Shown: positions 23,301 through 34,755, numbered from the stretch's first letter. The stretch is DNA of 64,000 nucleotides from Metopolophium dirhodum (GCF_019925205.1 NC_083560.1:38796270-38860269); one strand, 5' to 3'. Numbers and translations: made by a program. Notes: generated by a model from the sequence alone, not told the origin.

Positions 23301-24668
23301 ATGAGCGACGATAGTGGTAGTACTAGTAGCGTAACACAGAGCGATAGTAAAGACAAAACATTTGTCCCAGATAGGTCATTTGATTCAGATGATAGTAGGG
23401 CAAGTCAAACGACATTAGGTAGGGATAGCGTTAGTAACCAAGTAGAAAATACAGTGCAGAATCAGAGTACTTTATTAGGACTTCAAAATCCTGACACCAG
23501 TAGAAACACATTACATTTGCCAATACAGCGTAGACGGTTAGGAGTACCAGCAGAATTAAGTTCAAACATTGTTAAGGAAAATATTTCTTTTGATAGTAGT
23601 ACTGAATCATACAGTTTTGTACCAAATTTGAGTCAATCAAGTACTGAATTAGTAAATATGAGTGTAGTTACTTCTTTAGAGGCAGCATTTCGAATATTAC
23701 CAAAGTTTGACAAACAAGACTCTGAAGGCTTACATAATTTCATAAAGTCGTCAGAATTTGCTTTTTCATGCATTAGTGAGGAGTTAAAACCCATAATATT
23801 AGGGACAATAGTTGCAAATTTAACAGCAAAAGCAGCTCAGGTTGTCCGATTTAAAAAAATAAATTCATGGGAAGAATTGAAAACACAGTTAAAAAATTGT
23901 TTTGAACCACAACATACTTCCACACATTTGATGTTAGAATTGACCACAACTCGTCAGAAATATGATGAAGAAATTAGTACATTTTATAGCCGGTTAGAAA
24001 AGCTATTTCATTTGACGTTGAATGTTCAAACCAAAGATAAAACTGCAGCAGTGGCAGAAGTCATAGAGGGAATTTTAAAAACTCAAACATTAAGTATTTT
24101 CATTGAAGGACTAAGACAGCCTATAAAAATGTTAGTAAAGGCAAGTCGTCCGAGTACAATAGAGGAAGCATTTGCGGTGGCTCAACAGGAGGAAATGTCA
24201 TACAAATCAGATAAGGAAACACAATCAAAAATGCCGAAGCAAAATACAGCGAAAATTACATGTTTCAACTGTGGCAAAGTAGGTCACATGGCCAAGGTAT
24301 GTAGGTCAAGATCAAATCATCAATTTATAAAACAGCCACAAGAGAATCAAAAGAACGGGGTTACGAATACTGGGCAAAATTCAAAACCAAACAATTGGTC
24401 AGCAAATATTCATCGGCAAACTGCAGAAAGTAATAGTGCGATTAATAACAAGACAATTGTTTGTAAATATTGTAAGAAACTAGGTCATGAAATTGGAGTA
24501 TGCAGGAAATTAAAATACAACAATGAGAAAAGAGCTAGTCAGGCAAATTCAAGTTCAATGTCAGAACCATCAACTTCGGGAAACGAGACAGGGTCGATTC
24601 AGAGCGGCGAACGATCGGTCCAGGAAATCAAAGCAACAGCCGTAACATTTCAAGAGCATTTAAATTAA
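23301..24668 (+). CDS. Gag of nested element, copy 2 (open, 455 residues)
   Basis: This is a full-length Gag frame of an errantivirus-like Ty3/gypsy element: acidic Ser-rich N-terminus, capsid-like region, and two C-x2-C-x4-H-x4-C zinc knuckles (CFNCGKVGHMAKVC and CKYCKKLGHEIGVC). It differs from copy 1 at a few residues and lacks the premature stop. It ends at TAA 24666-24668, directly after a TTTAAAT heptamer suited to -1 frameshifting. The product would package RNA in virus-like particles, but polymerase must come from elsewhere, since none is encoded here. Confidence 0.9.
   Translation: MSDDSGSTSSVTQSDSKDKTFVPDRSFDSDDSRASQTTLGRDSVSNQVENTVQNQSTLLGLQNPDTSRNTLHLPIQRRRLGVPAELSSNIVKENISFDSSTESYSFVPNLSQSSTELVNMSVVTSLEAAFRILPKFDKQDSEGLHNFIKSSEFAFSCISEELKPIILGTIVANLTAKAAQVVRFKKINSWEELKTQLKNCFEPQHTSTHLMLELTTTRQKYDEEISTFYSRLEKLFHLTLNVQTKDKTAAVAEVIEGILKTQTLSIFIEGLRQPIKMLVKASRPSTIEEAFAVAQQEEMSYKSDKETQSKMPKQNTAKITCFNCGKVGHMAKVCRSRSNHQFIKQPQENQKNGVTNTGQNSKPNNWSANIHRQTAESNSAINNKTIVCKYCKKLGHEIGVCRKLKYNNEKRASQANSSSMSEPSTSGNETGSIQSGERSVQEIKATAVTFQEHLN
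24659..24665 (+). promoter_or_regulatory. Putative -1 ribosomal frameshift heptamer at the gag/pro junction
   Basis: TTTAAAT is read in the gag frame as T-TTA-AAT just before the gag stop. The protease frame is exactly -1. The same site is at 21277-21283 in copy 1. Confidence 0.6.
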
Positions 24669-25762
24669 AGGCTCAACTTTTTAAAGATCACATTATATGT
24701 CAGGCTACGGAATTCGTTAATCAGGAATCAAGATTTTTACTTGACACAGGGAGCGAAGAAAATATAGTAAAATTATTGTCATTAAAAGATGACGTAAAAG
24801 TTAACGAAAAAATTTTATATCGATTAAAAGGGATTAATGAATATTTTGTGAACACAATTGGGTCAGTAAATATAATGATAAATTTTGGAGAAGAAAAAAG
24901 ACAAGTAAGGTTTCAAGTTGTTAATAATAATTTTCCAATACCTCATGATGGGATTTTAGGTAAGGAGTTTTTAGAGGATAACAAGATAGCAATTGATTAT
25001 TCAAAAAATGAGATAACGTCAACACTTACTGAAGACAATTTTACAGTGGTAAATCAAGACATTCCGCATGTAGATAATTTCGACATTGCAGTAGTACCAC
25101 CGAGATCGGAAATGATCATTCCAGTAAAAATTACAGATAATCAAATAAAGGAAAATGATACAGTGATTATATATTCACAAGTATTGCAAAATCGAGTTCA
25201 ATTTGGTAATGTAATTACTAAAGTGAAAAATCGGCAGGTGTTAACAAAAATTGTTAATCAAAATGAAAATTCTATTAAGTCACAGCCAGTGTTGCAAACC
25301 TTGCAAAACACAGGTACAATCTCTCTCACGTATCCGTGTCGTGCGATAACAAAAGAGTATGAGCTAACCCCCACCAGATCAATAGTAACGAAAACATCGT
25401 ATGATTTCATTCCGAGAGTGAACATAACGGCTAATATGAAACAATATCAAACTAATAGGATACAGGATGATTTTCCAAAAATAAATAATTCATATTATCC
25501 CGATTTTCATTCATTAGCAAATAACGCAAAACAATTAGATTTATTATTACAGTCACAAATAGATGATAGTATAGAATATGTAACTGTATCTAATATAACA
25601 TACGTAACAGTAGGAATAGGTATAGGTATATTAGTGTTAATAATTGTAATAAGTAAGATAAGTTTTAAACTGTACAAACAAAATAAAGTGTCAATGAGTT
25701 ATATAAAAGCATTGGTCAATACAAAATCAGTAGACGACATACAATGCGTAGAAATTAAGTAG
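24660..25762 (+). CDS. Protease plus Env-tail remnant frame, nested element copy 2
   Basis: Same architecture as copy 1, with the same internal deletion and the same C-terminal membrane helix. Near the active site it reads LLDTGSEEN where copy 1 has LLDTGSEVN. The shared deletion border shows both copies descend from one already deleted element. Only a few substitutions separate the two frames. Confidence 0.75.
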
Positions 25763-25882
25763 ATTTAAGATGTAATTATATAATGATTTATGAATGTATA
25801 AAATATTTATTTTTATGAGGAAAAAAGAATGTAATAAGAAAATTGACTCATGAGGACATGAGCTTTCATTCAACAAGGGGAG

Positions 25883-26262
25883 TGTTATGATTTGGTATTA
25901 TTAAACATAGGAAGTAAGTAAGGATGTAGCAGTTAGTAAACAAATTAGAAATGTAGTATTTATAAAACATTTAGAATTATGAAATGAAATGATTATTGTA
26001 AATTAGTGTAAACAGGTACAATCCCGAAACTGCGAGTAAGCACTTTTTATATAGGAGGGATTGTCCTACAGAAGTTTAGATATAAGGAACGTTAAGATTG
26101 TAAGACGGTCAGTGGAGAATGGAGATAGTGCCATTGACTGTACATGTTCAGAACGCAATAAACTTTATTAATTGAATATTTGAACGTGTGTTTGTTACTT
26201 TATTTACTAAATCTATATACAAACTCCACAAGTACGAGGCTACGGTCAACCGACTTGTAACA
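25883..26262 (+). repeat. LTR 3 of the nested element
   Basis: 380 bp, preceded by the AAGGGGAG polypurine tract and followed by the CCTA target duplication and the resumed copia gag. Confidence 0.92.
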
Positions 26263-26679
26263 CCTATCTCAGAATCAATGTTAATTACAACAATTTTGAT
26301 GGCATTACCTGATAGCTATAGGCACTTCTACAGTGCATGGGACTCAATGAATAGTGCAAATAGAACGCTAGAACAGTTAACCACTCGATTGATGGTGGAA
26401 GAAACACGACAAGTGCAAGGACAGGAGGTCCGTGACGATGGTGCTGAAAGTAGTGCTTTGACTGAAAACAAAGGCAAGTATAATAAAAGTCAGAAATACG
26501 TGAGCAAAAGTGGTAATTCTAAACCAGGAAAATGCAATTACTGTAAAAAACCAGGACACTGGAGGACTGCACGATATTCAAAAAGGAACAAGAAGAAAAG
26601 AAATCAACTTCTGGTTTGGCGCTTATTGGCGTACAAAGAAAAGTTGATGAAATCGACGACTCAGAAAAATGGTATGTGA
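26263..26679 (+). pseudogene. Copia gag, C-terminal part
   Basis: The frame resumes with PISESMLITTILMALPDSY, the copia Gag helical region, then TLEQLTTRLMVEE and a basic tail. The zinc knuckle CNYCKKPGHWRTAR has Arg where the last Cys should be. A frameshift before the protease ends the frame at 26,677-26,679. Confidence 0.85.
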
Positions 26680-27199
26680 CTCAGGTGCGAGCGACCACAT
26701 GACAAGTCGAAAAGAGTGGTTCGTCGATTATAAACATTTTGATGTGCATTCGACTGTACGTATTGGAGATGGTAAGCACATTATGGCAGTCGGGAAAGGT
26801 AATATAAATATTCATACTTATGTTGACAATAAGTGGATAAAAGGCTACTTAGAAAATGTTTTATATGTACCTGATCTAAAGGTAAATTAATTTTCTTGTG
26901 GGGCATGCCTTGATAAAGGAATTACAATAATAACACAGACAGTAAAGGTTGTACATTTAAAATTAATAATCGTGTAATTGCAGTCGGTGTTCGTGAGAAT
27001 AAATTGTTTACACTGGCACAAAATACTATGTCATCAGAATGTCAAACATGTTCGTGAGTATTTAAAACACAATGAAATACAATTTACAGATATACAAGGA
27101 CAGTTATTCTGTGAACCATGCATCTATGACAAACAGCATAAGGAGACGTTCACTCAGAGCAAAACAATAACTACTGAACCAGGGCAAATAATAACATAG
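26669..27199 (+). pseudogene. Copia protease and GAG-pre-integrase fragments
   Basis: The copia-type active-site phrase CDSGASDHMTSRKEW is followed by a beta-rich region to VLYVPDLKVN, then a stop at 26,888. After further breaks, LHWHKILCHQNVKHVREYL...CEPCIYDKQHKE matches the GAG-pre-integrase zinc region (H...H...C-x2-C). The integrase core is absent. Confidence 0.8.
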
Positions 27200-27209
27200 A
27201 TGTTCGCTA

Positions 27210-27385
27210 CTACTATATAAGAGAAAAGTTCAATGAGGGATTGTTTTCATTGGAGTACATATCCAGCAAGGAGCAGATTGCGGACATTATGACAAAGCCA
27301 ACTCCACGAACGCGGTTCAATGAGCTAAGGGAGATGTTAGGAGTTATAAATATTGTTGTATAAGGGTATATTGTTTAAGGGAAAG
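27210..27385 (+). pseudogene. Copia RNase H C-terminal fragment and polypurine tract
   Basis: It encodes LEYISSKEQIADIMTKP, the conserved end of copia pol, joined directly to the pre-integrase part by an internal deletion. AAGGGAAAG before 27,386 is the polypurine tract. Confidence 0.8.
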
Positions 27386-27657
27386 TGTTGGAATTATAAA
27401 CAAAATACCCTATATAATGTAGTGTATAAGTAATATATTCACACTGTAGTTCAGCGGACGCTGACTATACATTTTTATAATATTACATCATATATGTCTT
27501 GTGTAGTGTAGCCGGGTATGCATAGTTAGTCGTTGATTTATATTACGCCTCGTAACACTATTGTACCTACATCGTATCATTATACTTTTATTATATTATA
27601 TATATCTGATCTTATTATTATTTACCTTTAACTTCTGTATATCTGTGTACTTCAACA
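27386..27657 (+). repeat. Copia 3' LTR
   Basis: 272 bp, the same family as 18362-18619, with scattered substitutions and short indels. Confidence 0.85.
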
Positions 27658-29050
27658 ATTTGTAAAATAATATTTGTTCAGAAATTAGAAGTTCAATCGA
27701 ACTATCTACCTACCCAATGGCTTTTTGTTTAGAGCTGTGAATTAAATGTTATGATTTAAGATGGTTGGTTACAATATGTTAAATAATAATAAGTAGGTAA
27801 TTAAATATTTAATTGTTTTCTAAAAAGACTGTTGCTGATTGAAAATCAGTTTCACATTGAAATGGACCAAGTTTAAAAAAACCTAACAGCAAATGAATGA
27901 TTTCATTTTATTTTATATGTATATACGATATACCTACCTATATATTTTTGGGTTTGTGTTATTTTTAAATGTTAAGGTTAGAAATCATACGTCTAGAGTA
28001 AAAAAAGAGCAGATGCAACACGTAGAATAAGAGATTATATTAATATATTATTAAATGAAGATAGGAACCTCTTAATGTTCTTTCAAAGCAAGCCATATGA
28101 TGGATGGTCACCTTTCATGGGCAAGTTGGCCCACAGCCATAGTTCACCTGATAAATTATTATTACCTATTATTATAATAATTATTATTAACATTTTATTT
28201 ATGCTTACATTTTTTGACAGTTGAATTATATATTTTATATTATTACATTTTTCAATATTTATTGAACAATACTTTTTATAAGTTGTAGTTAAGATTCATC
28301 GAGTAGCAATGAATTTATTGGTTTTACGATGATTATGTGTGCTTTATTGCCAATAAACATAATTTTTAAAAAAATGTTTATAATACCTTACCGTAGAAAA
28401 AAACTTCAGAATTTACACTTCTAACTTGTAACTTGTTAGTACTTTCAGAGTTGTTATTTGTAAGTGTAATGTCGACATGGTTTTTTTATAACACTATAAG
28501 CAGTAATAGGCCTGTATTACAATAGTTAAACTAAGGTTCAATTGCCGAATTCGACCGGTAAAATCAGTGGGTTAAGCGTTTTTTGTCACAGTTTTTAATT
28601 CGGGAGTCAGTTTATAGTCTACATTTATGGATTTTTTAACGATGTCAAAAAAATTATTTTGATAATATACCTAAATATATATCATACACGTCTAAAATGG
28701 AAAATGTTATCAAGGCCGTAACTGAAAACAAATTTCTGGGAGGACAAATTTTTTTTAGTATATATACTGGACATTTATCTTTTTTACGCTCATAATATTA
28801 ATATCTTTTTATTCTTGATATGACTGCTTTAACGAAAATATAAAATTATTCTTAGTACAATAATAGTCAATAAACAATATTCACTGTTGGAAAATGTCGA
28901 AGGGGGGTACATTTCCCCGCCACCACAATATTGAAATCATTGATTTATTAAAATAACAAAACGTGACGAGCTATCAAAAATCATTCATTCTACATTCAGT
29001 CTCCTAGTAGGTACCTATCATATGCAGATAATTTTGTCGTTTTATTAATG
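27658..29050. other. Intergenic DNA without a recognised gene
   Basis: AT-rich. A GC-richer patch at 28,510-28,630 could be the 5' region of the small exon at 29,056. Nothing else is supported. Confidence 0.4.
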
Positions 29051-29055
29051 CAAAA

Positions 29056-29149
29056 ATGCCAAAAAATGGAGTATTATCACGTGAAGTTATTATTGAAGGT
29101 GTCGTAACTTATAAGGATAAGTTGATCAAAGACTATGGATCGGGTAAAA
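29056..29149 (+). pseudogene. Orphan coding exon, possibly the first exon of a multicopy aphid gene
   Basis: ATG opens a frame MPKNGVLSREVIIEGVVTYK..., ending at a clean GTAAGT donor at 29,150. The helical, charged start resembles the N-termini of multicopy transposon-linked aphid proteins. No following exon was found before the next repeat, so it is probably a remnant. Confidence 0.3.
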
Positions 29150-29477
29150 GTAAGTACCTACCATTAAATGTATTATTAATATTAAGAAGATGGTTATTAT
29201 TACAATTTATATATGTCATAATTATGTAAAATATACATGATCTGTATTAATTAGTCATCTAATAGATACAGACAGAACTAATATAAAATATAAGAATATT
29301 TATATATTGGTCGAAAAACATAATAATCAATAATATAAGAATACCTATATAATATTTTATAGTGTACTCACTATAGTTTTAGTTTTATTTAATTATATTT
29401 TAAAGTAAAATGTTATTCTTACGACTGGCGTCACGCGTAGGTCAATTTAATTATTTAATATACATATATATAATCAG

Positions 29478-31110
29478 TGTCGGTCTGGGATTTAAAGGGC
29501 TCAGGAGGCTAATTATTCAAAAAGCCTCTCAAAAATACCAAATCTCAAAAAAATAATTTTTTTTGACATAAAAATTTCAAATGTTAAGGTTATAAAAGTG
29601 GGTAAGTGGATGTCGCTCTGCTGTACAATAGGTTACAAGTGGGTCTCTGTAATGGATGGTGTTAAATTTTAATTCAATGATATAATATCATTGTATAAGA
29701 AAAACTGTTCTGAGCGAAAACGGTCAGTCAGCCTATGATATTACCAAGTATATTTGATGATATTATTGTGAACAAAGTAATTTATATATAACCTATGTAC
29801 ATGGAGCCTTGTTTAAAATTGTCAATCCTTAGCTATAAAAGTTGAACATTTTATAAATTTTTAACTACAAAATTGTTATTAAATTTTAAATTTGATAAAT
29901 TTTGCCAAAAATTGAACTTTAAATGCTTATAAATAAAACTGTGACTAAGGATTTTTAATTTTTTTCATCTGCCTTTGAAACAATCACCTAGGAGCCTTCT
30001 ATTACATTTTCAAGCTTTTTTAACCAACAAATAAAATTTTATTGATATTTATAAAAAAAAAAAACTGAAAATGTCCGTAAACAGCTCAAAACAAGTCAAA
30101 ATATTTGGAAAATTTTATGTGTATAGAAAATGCTAATATAAACATTCAGTCAAAAATTCATGTACCTACGGTTATTTGTTTTAGAGTTACACCGAAAACC
30201 AAAATCGATTTTTCAAAAACAGACTTTGCGTAAAAATTCCCGTTTTTCCTTAATTTTTCTTTTGTTTTTCACGTCACTTTTGAAAACTACTGGGAAATTT
30301 TTACTTTTGACCCCCCCAAAGTACCAACTAGATTCACTTTCTTATCAGAAAAGTTACTGTAAAAGAAAATCCAAGCACTTTTACTGTCCTAAAAAGTGAT
30401 GACAAACACAAAAAAAAATTAAAAAAACACACATCATTGTAAAATCAATACATTCATCGTATCGCTCAGAATCTAAAATATCTATATTAATACAATATGT
30501 AACCACAAAATGTTAAATGTATAAAAAAAATTAAAAACTATATAATTGAACAAATGTAGATTGTTGTATAGTATAATTTATATTAGTAATCCTTTTAATA
30601 AATTTGATGAGTGAGCCATATTGTCAATCAATTTTTCTCGGTTAATATCTATATATTTTTCTACAACCATCATCATTAACGGACCCAAATTCTCTTGTTT
30701 AGTGCTTGATCTTAATTTTGTTTTTATAATCTTTAATTTTGAAAAAAACTCTCTCGCACGAAACTTGTGTAGATTAAAATGAATTTGTGAACTATGAATA
30801 GATTACAAAACAGATTTGATAAAAAGATAATATAATTCTCGAATTATTACAAAAGCGTTATATTGCTGTCGTAAATAATATTAGTATTAGTACCTACCTA
30901 TTAAATAGATGTAAAAAATACTTATATTAAAATTTTCAATAACATACTCCATAGGCAATTCTTTTACATCCAAACTTGGTTGATTTAATCCTGTAATAAA
31001 AATCTGAATTTTTTGTAGGCCAGGCGATAATCCATATTCAATTAATTAGCTTTTTCTTTTTGCTGAACGTTTTGCGGCACCAGATAAACATTTTCGTTTA
31101 TGCATTAATT
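29478..31110 (-). pseudogene. Internally deleted hAT (ZMYM1-like) remnant with repeat insertions
   Basis: On the minus strand, a basic N-terminal start (MHKRKCLSGAAKRSAKRK, about 31,105-31,050) is followed, after a large deletion, by a hAT dimerisation tail (about 30,785-30,594): FFSKLKIIKTKLRSS and LGPLMMMVVEKYID. The catalytic domain is missing. A CAGTGTCGGTCTGGG word at 29,477 could be the distal terminus. The dispersed repeat interrupts or abuts it on both sides. It is a dead, non-autonomous derivative; limits are approximate. Confidence 0.5.
29593..30479 (+). repeat. Unclassified dispersed repeat, copy 2 (best-preserved)
   Basis: It starts near AGTGGGTAAGTGGATGTCG and ends in the conserved tail CATTGTAAAATCAATACATT...CGCTCAGAATCTAAAA. 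About 890 bp. No terminal inverted repeats, no poly(A) tail and no stable reading frame. It shares its body with copies at 12.2, 36.3, 43.4 and 58.3 kb. Confidence 0.6.
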
Positions 31111-31167
31111 TATTTTAGCAATAAACAAACGGTCAACATAAATTTTAATGAACTAAATTAATTAATT

Positions 31168-31640
31168 AAAAAGCGGGTAAGTGGAGGTTACAAGTGACTC
31201 AATGTATAATGGATTGTATTAAACTTGAATTCAATGATATAATATCATTGTATAAGAAAAACGATTCTAAGCGGAGACGGTTTATCAGTCTGAAATTTTT
31301 AAATTTGTATTTTTTATTATAGCCTTTAAATTAAATTAATATTATAATATTATCATTTTTTATTCGTTGCTACAAATCTTTAGATATTAAAATCCCATTT
31401 TAAGCGGTTTTTCGTAATTTGTCAGTAGTTATTCCCGTGGCATTAACTATTAAGAAAATCGAACTAAAAATTACCTCTCTAAAGTACTATCTTGATCCAA
31501 TTTGCTAAAAGATAAGGAACTATATGTTGAAATCGAAGCACTTCTTCTGGTAGAAATGTTGTATAGAGGATATAAAAAAAAAAAAAAATTAAACACCATT
31601 GTAAAACCACTAAGTTCCTCGCTCCCCTCAGAATCTAAAA
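31168..31640 (+). repeat. Unclassified dispersed repeat, copy 3 (internally deleted)
   Basis: It has the same start (AGCGGGTAAGTGGAGG) and the same tail (CTCAGAATCTAAAA) as copy 2, but is only about 470 bp because most of the body is missing. Confidence 0.6.
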
Positions 31641-31882
31641 TAATAAATATACAATATCTAAAGACAATAAAGTGACTTCGTGCTAATAGTATTTATTATT
31701 TTTAACACTGCGTTTTTGCCACACACTTCACAAGTATTTCCCAGTTCTAAAAATAGGCCTTATAAATGATAATTGGTACTGGTTTGTTATAGCCCCGCCA
31801 TCCATAATAATAAATACATCGTACAAATAATCTGATAATTCGACAGAAAAAACGTTTTATAGATATTTATCACATAATATGG

Positions 31883-31886
<4 letters not shown>

Positions 31887-31914
<28 letters not shown>
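31887..31914. repeat. (AT)n microsatellite used as transposon target
   Basis: Pure AT run directly before the transposon end; the run resumes at 35,548 on the other side. Confidence 0.85.
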
Positions 31915-31917
<3 letters not shown>

Positions 31918-32276
31918 GGTGGTCCTTAGTTATAGGAGAAGAATTTTTTTTTAAATATTTTTTAGCCAGGTACCCGCCATTTTGTTCATTACTATGAGTA
32001 AGTTATTTGGGCTAAATTTGGTCATGATGACTCACCCCCTTCCCGTGCCTCAAGAGGGTTGAAAATTTGCCATAGAGGGTAGTTTTGTAGTTTTTTTAGT
32101 TTAACTCAAAAACTATAGTACTTAGCGCAAAAATGTATAGAGGGTTGATTATATATTTCAGTATTCCTCATAAAAAATATATTTACAAAATCTGTGGTAA
32201 GTCTGTTATTTTCCAAGAAAAATAGTAAAGTATGAAATATTTTATTTATTTTGCAAAATAGATTTTTTACATTTAT
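31915..32276 (+). repeat. Left terminal inverted repeat of the 3.6-kb transposon
   Basis: 362 bp. It matches the inverse of 35200-35547 nearly throughout, including the phrase AGAGGGTTGAAAATTTGCC. Bases about 15-45 from the tip are diverged. Confidence 0.9.
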
Positions 32277-32321
32277 AAATTAGACAAATTATATAGAAGT
32301 TATTATAAAATTGTATTTTAA

Positions 32322-34755
32322 TTATTCCATTTTATTATAAGTTTGTTTTAAAACTTCACGACTGAATCCCGGGTATTGCTTCCTATAATCTTGAACAATC
32401 TAAAATAATAAATAATAAATTTTAATAAATTCCTAATTATTCCACGAGCAAAAAAATACTAAAAAATTACCTGTAACACGTATTGTTTCTGTTCCTCTTG
32501 TTTTGTAAATTTATCATTGAACTCCTCCATCAATTTGACACCTCTTTCTGCACTATCATTGACAACTTTTATTGTAGCTATAATATCCTTTGCTTCTTTA
32601 TATTCGGTGGTTATTTCCCATAAACTTGGATCCTTATGTAAAAAGTCCGAAGAAATCCGAAATCTTTGAAAAAACTGTATCGATTTATTTGATATTAATT
32701 CAAATGGAAGATCCTTACATACAAAATGTTGAACGTCATCGAATTGTAAAACAATTTTTTTTGGAGAGTCTTTTTCTTGTTCGTCAGCATTGATTTCTTC
32801 TTCATTTGTTTCCAATATCCGTTTTGCCATTTTAAATTTAGTATTATAATCAATGCGATCATCAAATAAAGAAAATACTGCACATTCATCATTTAAGTAC
32901 CACAAATGGTTGATAAATTTTTTTATTGCTACTTCTCCTATTTTTCTATTATGTTTTGTATAATCAACTAATTTTTTTAAAAAAATTATATCATTGAGTG
33001 GAGCTGTTATTGGATCGGGAGCACATATCCATGCCTCTAAATAACATTTTACAATAAAACAACATATTTCTTGTAAACCTCTTTTTTCAACTATCGAGAG
33101 CTTCAACTGCTGATAGAATAACAACATTTTAAAACAATATATACCTTTTGCCATCCATCGAGCTAAATGGTAAGCACCAGGTGGTCGAAAATGTAAACCT
33201 TGTGGAGGTGTTTTCCCCAAAAATATCATAACAAGTTCTATAAATTCTTTATAGTCATCTCTTGGATATTTATCTTCGATTGTTTTTGTACAAAATAATA
33301 AAACATCTTCTACTACATATTTTAATTCGTCAAATATTTCTGGGTGCGACGTCCATGTATGAAAATTACGTAAATCTAAATTCAACCAGTTATTTTTAAA
33401 TCGTTTAAACAAAGGAATATCAGGTCCAGACATAACAGATAGTTTTGATGTAACAAAAACAGCTTGTAAAACGATTTCAAAAATATGGTGACGACAAGCA
33501 AAAAATAGAATATTTCGGTTTAACTTTTGTTCAAGAAGAATGCATGCACCATTTAGACGGCCACTATTTGATGCAGTAGTGTCAAATACAAAAGCTTCTA
33601 CTTTATCTAATAGACACCAATCGTTTAAAGTATTATACACAGCTGAACATATTTCATTCCCTTTCCCAGATGATAATTGTGGAACTCCTAATAATTGTTC
33701 AACATTAGGAGCTGTAATAATCACAGGAAGACGATCTACTGTGTCCCTTCCTGTTAAGCCGGGTAGTAATTTTGAATCCCAATGCACAACGCAATATTTA
33801 TGATTTATACTTAAAAAATTAGATTTTATAGTTTCAGATAATTTTTCACGACATTTTTCTCGAGCTCTTTTAATTGAAGATCTATTAATTATGTACTCAC
33901 TAGTATTGACATTAAACGATTCAGCTGCAGCTGTAAGTAAATGCACAGCATCTCGGTCACTTATTTTGCATTTGTCTAATGCAGCCGATAAGCGGTGGTT
34001 TATAATTTCTTTTCTTGCTCGCTTGATTTTTGATGGGCCAGGACTTTCCAAATTCATAATTTCCTCTTCATCAGTTAAGTTTTCATCTGATACATAGTCC
34101 ATATACATAACTGTAACATAAAAAGTCCTTAGAAACATTGTTTTTGAAAGTCATTATTTAAAATTATTAATTTACATTAATTTTAAAAATATAATTATAA
34201 AATAAAATTAATATATAAACTACCTGTTGATGTCGATGTAATTTCGTGTTTTTCTTTCTGTTTGGCCTTTTGTTTTTCTAAAGACAATTTTCGAAATTCA
34301 AGACTGGTTAATTTTGAGTCTTTACCCATCATGCATCCGTGACGTCCTTTTTCACGTTGTTTTATTAAAAATAGCTTATCTTCGTGAATTTTTATAATAT
34401 TTAATGCATTACTATGCGCAATGTCAAATAAGTCATCTAAATTGTCTTCAAATGTATTCATATTTTTTTTTTGTGTATCCGTTTTTCTATTTTTATTTTT
34501 ATCTAATTGTCTCCATTCGTCATATAGTTTTTTAATTTTTGTTACGCAATTTGATCGATCTTGAATAGGTATACGTGCTTTTATCCAAAAAATTTGACAT
34601 TCATCAAACACAAGACTAGCGCTATCGTGTAATGTTAGTTTGACTGTACGCATAATGTAAAAGAGAACACTCAAAATATCTCTTTTTGATGGAAGCTTAC
34701 TACCGGTTATTTGATTTTTCATAACACCAACCAAAAAAATTAACTGTCTTGACAT
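32322..34755 (-). CDS. hAT-like transposase of unassigned family, 3 exons, 749 residues
   Basis: Exons on the minus strand: 34755-34224, 34110-32471 and 32399-32322. Donors and acceptors are GT/AG, phases agree, and the total is 2250 nt with no internal stop. The start chosen is MSRQLIFL; an upstream in-frame ATG at 34,806 adds 17 residues. The N-terminal 180 residues are helical and very basic (KKLYDEWRQLDKNKNRK, then LEKQKAKQKEK), plausibly DNA-binding but without Cys/His finger spacing. The core shows D289 (VVHWDSKLLPG), D354 (FVFDTTASNSG), C383-x2-H386 (ACRHHIFE) and a C-terminal E699-R700 (SAERGVKLMEEF). This is the order and approximate spacing of the hAT RNase-H-like DDE domain with its helical insertion. 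It likely cuts and joins the element ends. It appears intact and possibly active. Confidence 0.8.

Larger units (their letters stand above)
19119..26262 (+). mobile_element. Tandem Ty3/gypsy errantivirus-like element: LTR-internal-LTR-internal-LTR
   Basis: Three 380-bp LTRs start at 19119, 22501 and 25883, an exact period of 3,382 bp, enclosing two 3,002-bp internal regions. The array is flanked by the 4-bp duplication CCTA (19115-19118 and 26263-26266), so it behaves as one insertion into copia gag. Each internal region holds gag, a protease frame and an Env-like C-terminal membrane segment. Reverse transcriptase, RNase H, integrase and most of env are absent in both. The pattern fits a pol-less derivative mobilised in trans, made tandem by unequal or LTR-LTR recombination. 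Confidence 0.9.
18362..27657 (+). mobile_element. Decayed Ty1/copia retrotransposon split by a nested LTR array
   Basis: Two LTRs of the same family (18362-18619 and 27386-27657, TGTTG...CAACA) bracket copia-type coding fragments in order: gag part 1, gag part 2 with zinc knuckle, protease, GAG-pre-integrase and the last part of RNase H. The integrase core and the reverse transcriptase are deleted. Insertion of a different LTR element at 19,119 split gag. The LTRs differ by several substitutions and indels, so this element is clearly older than the nested one. No 5-bp target duplication could be matched at its outer ends. Confidence 0.88.

Noticed and set aside
18357..27662. A 5-bp target duplication for the copia element
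   Set aside because: The five bases on the two outer sides do not match, so none is claimed; loss by mutation or recombination is possible.
30160..30399. 79-codon frame in the dispersed repeat
   Set aside because: The frame is not kept in other copies of the repeat.
33540..34097. Plus-strand frames inside the 3.6-kb transposon
   Set aside because: They are antisense shadows of the transposase exon and show no family signal.
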